From Tenodera sinensis (taxonomy: Eukaryota; Arthropoda; Insecta; Mantodea; Mantidae): a DNA stretch of 64,000 nucleotides. Below are positions 40,779-51,779 of this stretch, in pieces. The stretch spans positions 47,596,839 through 47,660,838 of the forward strand of contig CM060974.1 in assembly GCA_030765045.1 (NCBI GenBank), given 5' to 3'. Below the pieces are notes generated by a model, which saw nothing but the letters and a program-made list of their open reading frames with translations, searched no databases and was not told the origin of the DNA. Position numbers and translations under genes: made by a program. The first letter of the stretch is position 1, and every line of letters starts with the position of its first letter.

Positions 40779-41331
40779 GCCTCAGGGGTCTCCGCCTAGG
40801 GGATATGTGAATAGCGACCACAAGGTACCCAAGCTGAGCAGAACATTACTTCCACTTACTAGTGTTTTGCTCCTCACTGTAACTTTTCTATCTGACCTTA
40901 CCTTGGTCATCTCTTGTTCTCTTCCGACCCCGATGCTATTAGGGTTCCCAAGGGCTAGGGAGTCTTTTATTTTTCCAACCTCTCCATTTCTCTAATATCT
41001 CTATAAAACCTTAACCCCTAACATGCTGACCTGTCATGGCATGTAATACGTCCTCTGATTGGTGATCAGAGGATATGGTCGGTGAATTTCTTTTGATAAT
41101 TCTCCCTGTCAGGTCGGTGAGACCCGTAAACCAACGACAGGTGTGGTCCTCCAGACATTCTGGGGGTCGTGAGAGAGCGATGTGACCGCCAAAACATAAA
41201 AATATGGTGCTCTCTAAAAAAGGTTACTAGTACTGCTATTGCTCTCTTCAATATCATTGTGAAAAATATTCGAGAGCAAGAGGATTAATGACTTCATTGT
41301 CAGAAATCCAGCATTAGCTAACAACAACAAC
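40778..41331 (+). mobile_element. mini-J1 copy 3, full length (~554 bp)
   Basis: Begins at the J1 5' terminus (CTCAGGGGTCTCCGCC), keeps the whole ~480-bp 5' region to CTCTCTTCAATATC, then switches to TTGTGAAAAATATTCG of the 3' tail, ending AGCTAACAACAACAACAA. It is inserted in a T-rich target of the mariner end; a T-run of ~30 (40746-40777) precedes it. The best copy for defining the family. Confidence 0.92.
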
Positions 41332-41339
41332 AATTTTTT

Positions 41340-42649
41340 TTCACAACATACCTGTACTCATCCTCATAAGTTTGATGGTCCTTCTCAAAGTAGTCTCCCA
41401 TGAATGCGATGCACTTGTCCCAGCGTTTCTGTCAATTCAGTTCAATTCAATTTTATTGCAATTCAATATGGTGTAATACACGATTGAATCCAGTCAATAG
41501 TAAGCAAGTACATATGAGTAGCAAAGACGTTAATAATAAACAATAACAATAATAATGATAATAATAGTAATATACAAAGAACTGATTAACCAAGTAGTAG
41601 AGACTATGCACAATGAACTATTTACAGTATGTACAATTTATAAGTCAGTCTTCAAAGACATGCTGGAAACCATTTTTTGAGAGATCCTTTAAAATTACCT
41701 CCGCAGCCTTCACCACTGCTTCTGATGATGGATAATGCCTCCCACAAAGGCGTTTCTTCTAGTTAGGGAATAGAAAAAAATCACATGGGGCTAAATCCGG
41801 GTGAGGGATGCGCTTCACGTTGAGTTTTGCAAGATATTCAGCAACAACATTGGCAATATGCGGCTGCACATTATCATGGTGCAGCATCCAGCCTGCTTCA
41901 CGGAAGGAATGTGGTCTTTTGTGCCTGATATGGACTTGCAATGTTTTCAGGACATCCCTGTAGTATTGTCCAGTTATTGATGTGTGTGCAGGTACAACAT
42001 GCTGATAAACCATTCCATGAATATCAAAGAATGAGATGACCATAACTTTCCCAGCATAAGCTGGGGGTTGGTGACGAAGGAGATTTCCACACTGAGCTTT
42101 GCTGTTTGCTCTCAGGATCAAAATGATGTAACCAAGTTTCATCAGCAGAAATTCCGGATCTTCCTCTAACATCAACTTTAACTGCATGCAGAGCTGCATG
42201 CGAATGTTCTTTTGTTCAGGAATCAACAGTCTTGGAACCCATCGCACACAAACACGTCTCATGTATAATGTTTCTGTCACCAACGTGTGGGTGGCACCCA
42301 ATGAAATGTTCAGTACTTCAGAAAGTGATCTTAAGGTAATTCGTCAATCCTCTCTCACAATAGCAGCAGCAGTGTTGATGTCTTCTTCCGTAAGAGCAGT
42401 AACTGGAGCACTGGGTCCACCTTCCTTTGAAATTGATTGTCTCCCCTCTTTAAACATTTTAAACCACCTTCGAGCTGTGCTGTAGGGAAGAACAGGCTCT
42501 CCATAGGCCTCCTGTAAGATTGTATAGGCCTCAACTGAAGATTTATTGAGACGAAAGCAGAATTTCAAAGCCGCATATTGTTCCTCGCGTGTTACCTCCA
42601 TTGCAGCGGTAGGTGATACTGAACATGTCTGAACTTGCCTGGTTCTCAC
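41340..42649 (-). pseudogene. mariner transposase, frameshifted and with a 12-base deletion
   Basis: N-terminal helix-turn-helix region (MEVTREEQYAALKFCFRLNK, YSTARRWFKMFKEG, PSAPVTALTEEDI), then RRVCVRWVPRLL, a shifted segment that in its proper frame reads ADETWLHHFDPESK (first Asp), LHHDNVQPH (second Asp) and PDLAPCDFFLFPN (third Asp). Between the second and third Asp the usual PPYS is missing, so the DD34D spacing becomes DD30D. The C-terminus (KCIAFMGDYFEK) is split by a LINE tail. HSMAR/SETMAR-like by sequence style. Confidence 0.92.
41429..41654 (-). repeat. LINE 3'-tail-like insertion in mariner
   Basis: Antisense: ends with repeats of TTGAA (inverse of TTCAATTCAATTTTATTGC) after TGTATTACACCATATTG, typical of a LINE 3' UTR with a short-unit tail. 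GTCA at both edges may be its duplication. No coding part remains. Confidence 0.65.
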
Positions 42650-42794
42650 AGGCGGGAACCAGGAGCACCAACAATGAAACTACTACGGCGTGTTTGTCTC
42701 ACATTAAGCTATCAGAATATAATAAGATTGAATTTTAATGCGAAAAATTATGACCGTAATAAAATTATGATCATTCTTTATTGAACAGCCCTCG

Positions 42795-43726
42795 TACAGC
42801 AGTTGGCATAAGATCTTGTATTATTTATTTGTTCACATGCATCTCTATGCATGCAACACAAATACAAAGTTTGGAATTAGCAATCTCTTGCATTACTTAG
42901 TACTATATATAACTATGTGAATGCTTCTGTTACATAAAATGCACACTAAGACTTGCATTTTTGGTTTGTCTGAGCTTTTTATTGTGATTGGGACTAAATT
43001 CTTTGTATGAGTTCTAACATAAATGCAATTGACATTGGTGGAGAAGGTTATGTGAATGTATCACATCAGATCATTGTTAATATTGGGTTAACTGAATCAT
43101 AGCTTCTGATTTACCTCTACTAAACATTCCTTTTCTAGTTCTTTCTTCTTTAAACTAAACTATTTATTCAGATCTGTTTTCTTTCACCCTATTACATGAA
43201 GTAATGTCAAATCTTTGTTTCTACATAACTCCTAATACCATACACCAACTAAATTAAAAGAAATCAAACCTAGTAGTTTAATAGTATATTATGCAACAAG
43301 AGTATAATGGTAGCAATAATTTAAGATGCGAGTATATTTTATGAAACAAGTAGTAGTGAGTTTCATAATATTCATACAAGCGTCTTAATTGTCATTATAT
43401 TCAAGTTTCATACAACTATTTATGCTCAACCATGTATCTATGTTTAAAACATTTATAAAATGCTGCATAATTATTGGTGTCTGACATGTTACTTATTTGT
43501 TATTTGATATGATTGTGCATAGGTCCTTCAAATTTTGTTATGTTGGTCTTGACTCAATGGTAGAGTCTATGTGCTTTAACCTTTAAAAGAGTTGACTTTC
43601 AAAACCAAGAAGACAAATTGAATTATATTTATTGAATATATTGAATTATATTTATAATATTTACAATTATTAAATAAAGAGTAGCTTTATTCTAAATAAA
43701 AAAATTAAATTATTATTTTCCTTAAT
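42795..43726. other. gene-free stretch
   Basis: AT-rich; one R1-like scrap near 43030-43075 (AAGGTTATGTGAATGTATCA). No coding evidence. Confidence 0.45.
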
Positions 43727-43925
43727 GATGCTGTCAATCGCCAGGATCACATCAGTGTTGCCAGTGTGCCAGAATTTTGTCCCACAAGAGTCCTTTTACA
43801 TGCCAGTAAATCTACTGACTTGGTGCTGTCATTTTAAAAACCATCAGTTTGGGCCGGATTTGAACCCACGACCTTGGGATCAGTATGCCAGCGTCTAACC
43901 AATTGACCCATCCAGACCCACAAAG
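43727..43925 (-). mobile_element. SINE-F copy
   Basis: Antisense version of 29110-29341: GCCAGGATCACATCAGTG, CATGCCAGTAAATCTACTG, then box B (inverse of GGGTTCAAATCC) and box A (inverse of TGGGTCAATTGG). No duplication identified. Confidence 0.85.
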
Positions 43926-44250
43926 CTTTATTCTGTATACGTCTTCCCCTGCATGGGTATGTGCACAAATGCCAAACTATTGATCGCTACATACAGATCT
44001 TTTGATTGGTGGTTAGCAGCGTTGTGATGAACTGTACATCTTTGGTTGATTGGCAGTGTCATTATAAACTTGTGCACCTTTGGTTGATGTATAAGTGTTT
44101 TTATGAAGAGGTTGATATAGTGAGATCCAGTAGGGTGGCATATGAGCACTACATATGGCATGGTTGAGCATAAAGATAACTTTGTGATGCTGGACATCTA
44201 GCTTAACCTCTATAACTGATTGTATGAAACCTGATGTTTGCATTATTCAG

Positions 44251-44288
44251 TTACAGGATGGAGACTCCAGTCCTGTGAAATCACCAAG
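44251..44288 (+). CDS. possible short host exon (38 bp, or 32 bp with the inner acceptor)
   Basis: TTTGCATTATTCAG or TTACAG as acceptor and AAG/GTAAGA as an excellent donor. One frame reads LQDGDSSPVKSPR, in keeping with an unstructured nuclear-protein segment, but that phase does not follow from the exon at 37727-37772; the matching phase reads GWRLQSCEITK. Confidence 0.3.
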
Positions 44289-44314
44289 GTAAGACTTGAC
44301 TCTTGACTAATGTT

Positions 44315-45290
44315 TCAATAAAAATGCTTCTCATTCTATGCTATCTTTTCCTTTATTAGTGCTTACTTATCTATACAAGCATTATAAAGATAAAAAACTT
44401 TTGTGTTCGATGTCGAGATTTCACCAGAAATATGTTTTGAGATACCCTGAATTCAAAAAAAGCATTTTTAGAAAAAGGTGTGTCTGTATGTGTCTGTCTG
44501 CCTGCCTGCCCGCCTGGCCGGCCCGCCCACCCGCCCGCCCGCCCGCCCGCCCGCCTGCCTGCCCGCCTGCCTGTCTGTCTGTCTGTGGACAGCATAACTC
44601 AAAAATGAAAAGTAGGTTGAAAACCGAAGTTGGTATTTAATGTCTTTCAAGGATGCAACATGAAGATTTTGAAGAAAATAGCCCCACCCTAAACTACCCT
44701 TTACATGGAACATTTTTAAAAAAATTTTTATTTTCTTGAAAATGGCTCTAACGATTTTGATTAAAATCTCATATGTTTAAGATATTTTTATGGCAAATGA
44801 AATGTATATCTTGAATTTTCTGGCTATAGCCCCTGTAGTCATATTTACTCTGGACGATCTTTGCATAACTGGTAAACCATTAGAGATAGACCAAATCATA
44901 CTATACAAAGGTGTAGATCTTGCTAAAATACACAATTTATGTCTCAATAAATTTTCTTGTAGGGTGAACCATTTCAGAGTTATTCCCTGTTATGTGAGTT
45001 TCAGAAAAGTTAACTTTTGTGAAATGGAACAATGGTTGTTCATTTTTTTTATACGTTAAGCGTGCAAAGTGAATGGGATCTCAAAGCTTTAAAAGATTTG
45101 ACTATCGCTCAAAGCATACTGTATTCTAATATTCCCCTTGTACCTACAAGGATATAAGCAATAAGATAATTTGTACAAATGTTTATCTCAACTAACACGA
45201 AGAAGATATAGGAATAACAGTTTGTGAGAATGGTTAGTACAAGAGTAGAAAAAGTCATGTGAGTGCAACACGTCAGATTTTTACAATTGA
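44315..45290 (+). repeat. R1 repeat copy with (C,G)-rich variable tract
   Basis: Near full length. The variable slot (44480-44585) holds TGTC/TGCC/CGCC tetranucleotides instead of (CA)n. The frame 44790-45059 (ILNFLAIAPVV, KPLEIDQIILYK) is shared with the copy at 51.8-52.5 kb because the DNA is repeated; coding status unproven. Confidence 0.87.
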
Positions 45291-45539
45291 AAAGCTGTAT
45301 TTTCTAATGGGCTTGAATTATAGAACATCTTATTTCAATTCTTAATTACTAAGAAACTAAGTAGAATTTACAAAGCTGTTATTGAGAATGCCTTGGAGTA
45401 GCAAATAGATTTTACTGCTCAGAGAAGACATGTACAAACGAAAGTTAGTTATGGCTGACACAAAATTTAATGTCTGGTGGCAAGAGGAGCTGGTCAACAC
45501 AAAATCCAGTATGAGGGTTGACAGGCCTTGCAGTGCTGT

Positions 45540-46485
45540 ATAATTTAACACATTGTAAATTTGTACCGAAATTTATTCACAGAAAACCAACGCAGACAGA
45601 CAACTACATAAAAGCTGATAGTTACAATCCAAGAAGCCACAAACAAGCAATTTTCAATAGTGTAACACATAAATTGGTGAACATCCCTCTTTCAGCAGAA
45701 GAATAGAAAACAGAATATTACAAAATAATTGTAATAGCACAAAAAACGGCTTCCCCAAAGAATTAGTATATAAAAAAGTAAAACAAACAGAAAAGAAAAA
45801 ATTATTGAAAGAAGCTACAACTCTCACAGCAGCAAAAACAAAAATGACATTCAAAAAATTCACATATCATCCATGGGCCTTTGATAAATTTAAAAGAGTG
45901 TTCAAGGAATACAACATTCAGCTAGCACCAGTAAACCATTACTCCATAAAAAAACCTGCTACTTTCAAACATCGAAGATGCTATTCCACCTAACAAAAAA
46001 TCTGGTATATACCAAATTGAATGCAGTGATTGCAATGAAATATACATAGGAAAAACCCAAAGAAATTTAGAAATTAGATCCAAGGAACACATTAGGAACA
46101 TCAAGAGTAAACAATTAGAAAAATCAGCAGTTGTGTTTCACTTTTGGACAAAAAATCATAACATAAAGCTAGAACCGAAACTTCTCAAACACATAACCGG
46201 AAAACAAGAACTGTCCACATGGGAACAAATCTTCATTTTAAAAAATAGAAACCGAGTATTTAATTTTTACATTCCTCAGAAAGATATTTTCAACAAGTTC
46301 ATTGAACCATTACCAGAAGAAACATCAGAAGAAGCATCGCCATCCGCACCATGAAACACCATGGAAACCCAGTTATTGTCTGGTTGATAATGGAGGAAAG
46401 TTAACCTTTGAAGCGTGTTCCGGAAAATTATGTTGTAATTGTTGTTTAGTGTTATTAATTGACTCACCTTTTAAATTAAATTAGG
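45540..46485 (+). pseudogene. Penelope-like element, C-terminal RT connection and GIY-YIG, with terminal repeat
   Basis: FVPKFIHRKPTQTDNYIKAD and HKQAIFNSVTHKLVNIPLS (end of RT), stops, FKKFTYHPWAFDKFKRVFKE, GIYQIECSDCNEIYIGKTQR (GIY-YIG core with CxxC), RSKEHIRN and FILKNRNRVFNFYIP to a stop at 46352. The terminal repeat runs 46373-46485 (GATAATGGAGGAAAG...TTAATTGACTCACC) and directly precedes the next Penelope copy. 5'-truncated; several stops. Confidence 0.88.
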
Positions 46486-46486
46486 T

Positions 46487-48735
46487 TATATGACTTACAT
46501 TTAAAATTAACACATATTTTAGATAACTTAATTTGGGTTAATTTAGAATCTAAATTATTTGAGAACTTAAATTTTAGCATGAAAAGAAAAACAAAGAGGT
46601 TAAAAAACAAGTTAAATAGATTATGCCAAAAGCAACAAAAATTTAATATAAAGAAACCAAATAATTCAACAAATAATGTAATTAATTGATCAAATTGTAA
46701 CTTTAATGAGAAATAAATAAATTTTCTAAATAAAGGTATGAAAACTTGCGTAAAGCTTTCAAAAAACATAGATGATTTTGTTGCAGATATTGAAATTGCC
46801 AGTCAAGATTTAAATGACATTAATAAATCTTTGATTAAAATGAAATGCACTACAATTTTGAAAGATTTAAATAAAAATCATCCTAAAAATAATTATAATA
46901 ATCAGATTATTAAATCATTGAATGAAAAGGACATAATTTATATTAAAGCTGACAAAGGCAATAAAATTGTAATTTTAGATCAATCTGATAATAGTAATAG
47001 AGTAGAACTTTTTCTTGAAAGTGAAGATTACGTAAAAATTTATAACGATCCTTTAAAATCATGCATTTCAACTTTTAATAAAATTCTCAATGAAGTAAAA
47101 ATGATACCTAAAAAAGAAAAAAGTATTTTAAAAGTTTATTACAGCTTCACGGGTGATCAGCCATGTGAGGTTTAAAAACATTGAGCTTTCGGCCATTCTA
47201 GACACTATGGCCGAAAGCTCAATGTTTTTAAACCTCATACGGCTGATCACCCGTGAAGCTGTAGTAAATAACGCGCGCCGTGAAAGCTTTAAATCTTACA
47301 TATTTTAAAAGTTAATAATCCAGGTTTACCTAGATTATATGCACTTCCTAAAATTCACAAACCAGGAAATAAAATGAGACTAATTATAAATTGTATAAAT
47401 TCACCTACATATAATTTGGCAAAAGGGTTAACTAAAAAATTCAGTACCTTTGATCAATTTGAAAGTTTAGGTGTTAATTGAATTAGTAGAAAAGATTAGC
47501 AACATAGTATTGTCTGATAATGATAAACTCGTTTCTTTTGATGTAACTGCTTTTGATTTTTTTAAAATATGGTTAAATTCTTTAGAATTAAACAAAGAAT
47601 TAATAGATGATTTTGTAAAACTTACAAATCTTTGTTTAGATCAAAATTTCTTTAGTTTTAATGGTAATTTTTTTCAACAAACTTCAGGCTTGGCAATGGG
47701 TAGTCCTCTTTCGCCATTTCTTGCCAATCTTTTCATGAGGTTTTTTGAAACTCAAATTATAAAATCATTCCCTCTAATTTTTAAAATATGGTATTCATAT
47801 GTGGATGACATTTTTGCTGTTGTCCCTAAAAAACAGATAAATGATGCTTTAAAACTTTTAAATTTACAAGATAAAGCTATACAATTCACTTTAGAAACCG
47901 AAAATAATGGGTGCCTTCCGTTCCTGGACTTAAAAATTAAAAGACATAACAATAAATTGAATTTTGGTATTTATAGAAAATCTACTCACACTCATAATTA
48001 CATAAAAAATAAAAGTCTTAATCCTTTTGCACATAAATTTGCTGTTTTCAATAGTTTAATTTATAGGTTAATAAATATACCCCTTAATAACGAAGGATTT
48101 GACACAGAATATAAACACATTATTAACACAGCAGTAATTAATGGTTTTAATACAGATTTTATACATAAAAACAGAAAAATTTAAGTATCAAAAAGCTGTT
48201 AAAGAAGTTTCTACCCTCAAAAAAATAAAAGATAATTGTACTTTTAAGATGTTCACTTACCATCCATGGGCCAATAAAAAATTTACAAAGATTTTTAAAG
48301 AATATGGAATAAATTTGATCCCTCAAAATAAATTTAATATACAAAATTTACTAAATTTTTCTAAAAAAGATAAAATACCAAATTATAAAAAATCTAGCAT
48401 TTATCAATTTAGCTGTTTGGATTGTGATAAGATTTATATTGGTAAAACTAAACATCATTTAGAAACCAGAATAAAAGAGCATTTTAGAAATGTTAAATAT
48501 AAACAAACTGAGAAATCAGTTGTAGCAGATCACTTTGGTCATTTAATCATGAAATTTATCCAGAAGTTAAATTATTAAAACAATTAAGTGGACCTATAGA
48601 TTTAATGGTTTGGGAAAAAATATTTATTTTAAAAAACAGGAGCCATGTTATGAACTTTGAATTACCTCATATAGATTGTATTTATAGGTTTTTGTTTTCA
48701 GAGATTGGTAATCAAGGTGAGCATCAATATCTATG
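46487..48735 (+). pseudogene. near-complete Penelope-like element (RT plus GIY-YIG)
   Basis: N-terminal ADKGNKIVILDQSDN block, YALPKIHKPGNKMRLI, VSFDVTAFDFF (first Asp), SGLAMGSPLSPFLANLFMRF, YSYVDDIFAVV (catalytic YVDD), LPFLDLKIKR, then FKMFTYHPWANKKFTKIFKE and IYQFSCLDCDKIYIGKTK (GIY-YIG). Breaks: a 164-bp hairpin insertion at 47137-47300, a shift near 47480, one near 48180 between RT and the linker, one near 48545. All core residues remain, so it was inactivated late. About 70 percent AT. Confidence 0.93.
47137..47300. mobile_element. hairpin insertion with 13-bp target duplication
   Basis: Arms of about 58 bp (CAGCTTCACGGGTGATCAGC ... its inverse; GAGCTTTCGGCCAT centre) with a ~12-nt loop, plus 35 bp of single-copy sequence on the right. 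Exact duplication TATTTTAAAAGTT (47124-47136, 47301-47313). Different sequence from the hairpin at 33989-34262 but the same form and the same duplication length. Confidence 0.92.
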
Positions 48736-48739
48736 TTTT

Positions 48740-49056
48740 TTGTTTTCAGAGATTAGTGATTAAAATGAACATCTGTAGCTTTGGTAACAAATTTATTTGT
48801 ATAGCTTTGAGAATGAGTTGGAGTCAACTCAAAATTTTAGTCAGCTTTGCACCGAGAACTTGCAATATTACTAAGATAAGTAAAGTTTTTAGTTTCTAAT
48901 TTATTCTTACTTTAGAATCTTGTTGCTTCACTGTTAATGGCTTCAATTTCTTTAATTAAAAGAGCTCTCATTTATATTTAAGTATGCTATGAATAAACAG
49001 CATGGCAATGTCCGAATATTACAGCTTCTGTGGTTCAAACAAATGATGAACCCAGA
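48740..49056. other. gene-free stretch
   Basis: Just before it GTTTTCAGAGATT occurs twice about 48 bp apart (48693, 48741). No coding evidence. Confidence 0.4.
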
Positions 49057-50805
49057 CTGTTACAAAAATTTTCACCTAACAACGGATAACAACGGTCAGC
49101 AACAGCGATTAAATTATAGAGAAGGAGAGTTAATATAGTTAAAGAATACATGTAATAAAAGAACGAGAGCTTTTCTACCTAATTCAGTTGAAGACCAATT
49201 ATTGTACAGAAGCATTATTAATAAAATATTATTGAAGTGAATAAAAATGATCTATGAGAGAAAGTCGTATCATTTCCAAGCAACTTCCCTGCACCCGCAA
49301 GTCTCATTGGATGTAGTCGACTAGGCAAGCCAAGCGAAGAAGGAAGAGATTAAATGCGATCGCTGCATATTTGGCACCCAACGAGTACGGCACAAAAGGG
49401 AAGAATTCAAAGGAAGATATTGGCACCCGCTACATATTTTGGAACTTAATGACCATGGTTCGAAAAAAGAAGAGGATTGGATTAGGCCCTGGGAAGGAAG
49501 CAGTACTGTACAACAACACGTCTAGGACTGAAAATTCCAACCAGTAGGAAATCGACGTAGGTTAGTGCATATTACTTGCTATTGTGTTTATGCATGTTTT
49601 TATGTAGTGGAAAAATTACAAGATCTTTTAAGATGGAAGACGACTACAACCAGGCAAGCAGTGAAGGCAACAGTGTGCAAAATACAGACATGAATAGCAT
49701 AGTATTAATGTTCAAACAAATGGTTGACCAAATGAATAATTCAAATAGTCAACTAAAATCTGAAACGGTTGACCAAATTAATAACTCAAATAGTCAACTT
49801 AAATCTGAAATGCTTGACCAAATTAATAATTCAAATAGTCAACTAAAATCTCAAATGGCTGACCAAATTAATAATTTAGCTAACCAAATGAGTAATTTGA
49901 ATGGCCAGTTAGATCAGATGAGATCTGATTCCACCAGTCAATTGAGTCAGATGAAATCTGAAATGGCTGAGATAACTAATGAACAAATTAAACTAATAAG
50001 GCAAAATTCTCAAAGTATAGAAAATTTTAAATTAGAACAAAAAGATATAATTAATGAAATAAGCAACAAATTTGATAGCCAGTCACAAGAGCTGGACAAA
50101 CTTAAGCTCGAACAAGCAGAATATAGTTCTGTACAAGCAGCAGCTATTATCGAACTTAGAGATGTTGTATGCCAAGAAGTAGAAAGTATAAAGACCAAAA
50201 ATGTTAACTATAAAAAAAGACCTCTTGCTTGAAATACGAGACCACAAAACGCAAATAGATAATAAAATAAAATCTATACAAAAATGTTTAGACAAAGAAA
50301 AAGAAAATGTAACTAATTTAAATAAAATAGTGGTAGCATATCAAGCACAAGGTAAAAATAACAATGATAATGTAAATGTTGAACATGATACAAATGTAGA
50401 CTGTGATGTAAGGGCTAATATACACACAGATAATCAACACACACAGTTAGTGTGTTAGTGTGACAGTTTACCTACGCCATTCACTCCTTCCTGGAAATAC
50501 AAAACAAAATTACGAAATTGGTTATAATAAGGATGTCTTGTCCAAAATTACTCCTCCTATTTTTGATGAAAAAGCAACTGACAATCCAAAGCAATTTCTA
50601 AAAGAAATTATTTTAAAATAAAAAAAATACCTGATGAATTGAAGATGATCGTAAAAAATCATTAATAGGTAATAGCTTACAGTGGCTTAGAGCTACAGGT
50701 GCAGGATAGGAATGTTACATTTCGTTCAAAAATTTATTTTTAGCACGTTATTGGAGCCCAGCAAGAAGAAGGAAGGAGGAGATTAAATGCGACCGCTGCA
50801 AACTC
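49057..50805 (+). mobile_element. Gypsy-like element reduced to LTR part and gag
   Basis: TTTGGCACCCAACGAG at about 49368 sits in primer-binding-site position after a region ending GATCGCTGCA. A closely similar segment (GGAGATTAAATGCGACCGC) recurs at 50779-50797 as a 3' LTR remnant joined straight to gag. The 5' LTR start is not defined; TGTTACAAAA at 49057 is only a guess. pol is entirely missing. Confidence 0.65.
49633..50755 (+). pseudogene. gag: Gypsy gag with repeated coiled-coil N-terminus
   Basis: The probable start is the second ATG (49633, MEDDYNQASSEG). Three to four imperfect 15-residue units (DQINNSNSQLKSEM) and further Gln/Asn/Leu heptads form a long coiled coil to about residue 190. 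A shift near 50201 leads into another coiled segment (ILLEIRDHKTQ-like), a stop at 50456, and then in broken frames PPIFDEKATDNPKQFLKEII, GNSLQWLRATGAG and SFKNLFLARYWSP, the capsid consensus of Ty3/Gypsy Gag. The 15-residue DNA repeats suggest slippage expansion. Confidence 0.75.
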
Positions 50806-51067
50806 CTGCACTCTAATCTTTCATCAGTGGCTGGGGTGATTTGTATCTTGCTGGTTTGGCCACAATATCAATATTATAAAGATAGAACATTTTAATGTAT
50901 GTGTGTATAAATATATATGTATATACATATGTAGAGTAACCTCAAAAACCACTTAGCTAATCTTGATTTCCCTTTCAACATTGAAAATCTCATCCTTTCT
51001 GACCAGCGTGGGCTATGAAATACCTAATTTCAACTTGGAAATTACTGAAAAGGATATCCACATGCAT

Positions 51068-51216
51068 GTGCGGCGTCAGGGCGGGTTTTCTCCGGGTACT
51101 CCGGTTTCCCCCGCCATCTCATTCCACCGGTGCTCCATCTTCATGTATCATCAGTGTCACCGCCTGCGGTGCCGTAGTAGTAAAAGCGGGCGTTAAACAC
51201 TACAACAACAACAACA
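51068..51216 (+). mobile_element. SINE-B, 5'-truncated
   Basis: Body and (CAA)n tail only; ACATGCAT at both edges (51060-51067, 51217-51224). Very similar to the 7.0-kb copy, which is truncated near the same point. Confidence 0.92.
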
Positions 51217-51251
51217 ACATGCATATGCTAGGCTGTGAACATTTTGGAATT

Positions 51252-51650
51252 ATGTTGTTGTTAGCTAATGCTGGATTTCTGACAATGAAGTCATTAATCC
51301 TCTTGCTCTCCAATATTTTTCACAATGATATTGAAGAGAGCAATAGCAGTAACAGTAACCGTTTTTTAGAGAGCACCATATTTTTATGTTTTGGCGGTCA
51401 CATCGCTCTCTCACAACCCCCAGAATGTCTGGAGGACCACAGCTGTCGGTTTACGGGTCTCACCGACCTGACTGGGAGAATTATCAAAATAAATTCACCG
51501 ACCATATCCTCTGATTACCAATCAGAGGCCATTGACAGGTCAGCATGATGGGGTTGATTTTATAGAGAAATTAGAGAAATGGAGAGGTTGGAAAAATAAA
51601 GACTCCCTAGCCCTCGGGAACCCTAATAGCATCGGGAATTATAAAAGAGC
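51252..51650 (-). mobile_element. mini-J1 copy 4, 5'-truncated
   Basis: Minus orientation: 3' tail GTTGTTAGCTAATGCTGG...TTTTTCAC followed at once by AATGATATTGAAGAGAGC of the J1 5' region, truncated after CCCTAATAGCATCGGG. Confidence 0.9.
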
Positions 51651-51779
51651 ATAATTGTGAAGAAGGCCTTGACTTTTTGTTAACAGCACCATGGAGTAGA
51701 AAATAGTTGTTGTTACTCAAGGAAAGTAAATGTAAGATAAAACAGCAAGCATTTCATTCCAAGTAATATACTTAAATAT

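Larger units (their letters stand above)
40716..42794 (-). mobile_element. mariner element with two later insertions
   Basis: Terminal inverted repeats CGAAGGCTATTCAATAAAGA at the left and the inverse of CGAGGGCTGTTCAATAAAGA at the right, with the TA duplication at 40714-40715 and 42795-42796. Removing the mini-J1 (40778-41331 with its T-run) and the LINE tail (41429-41654) leaves about 1.27 kb, the normal mariner length. Confidence 0.95.

Noticed and set aside
43555..43615. tRNA-like SINE head
   Set aside because: Only a weak box A (CTCAATGGTAGAGTC) and no acceptable box B.
44338..44640. Pro/Ala/Cys-rich 100-codon protein
   Set aside because: Read through a CGCC/TGCC tandem repeat in R1; all frames on both strands are open there.
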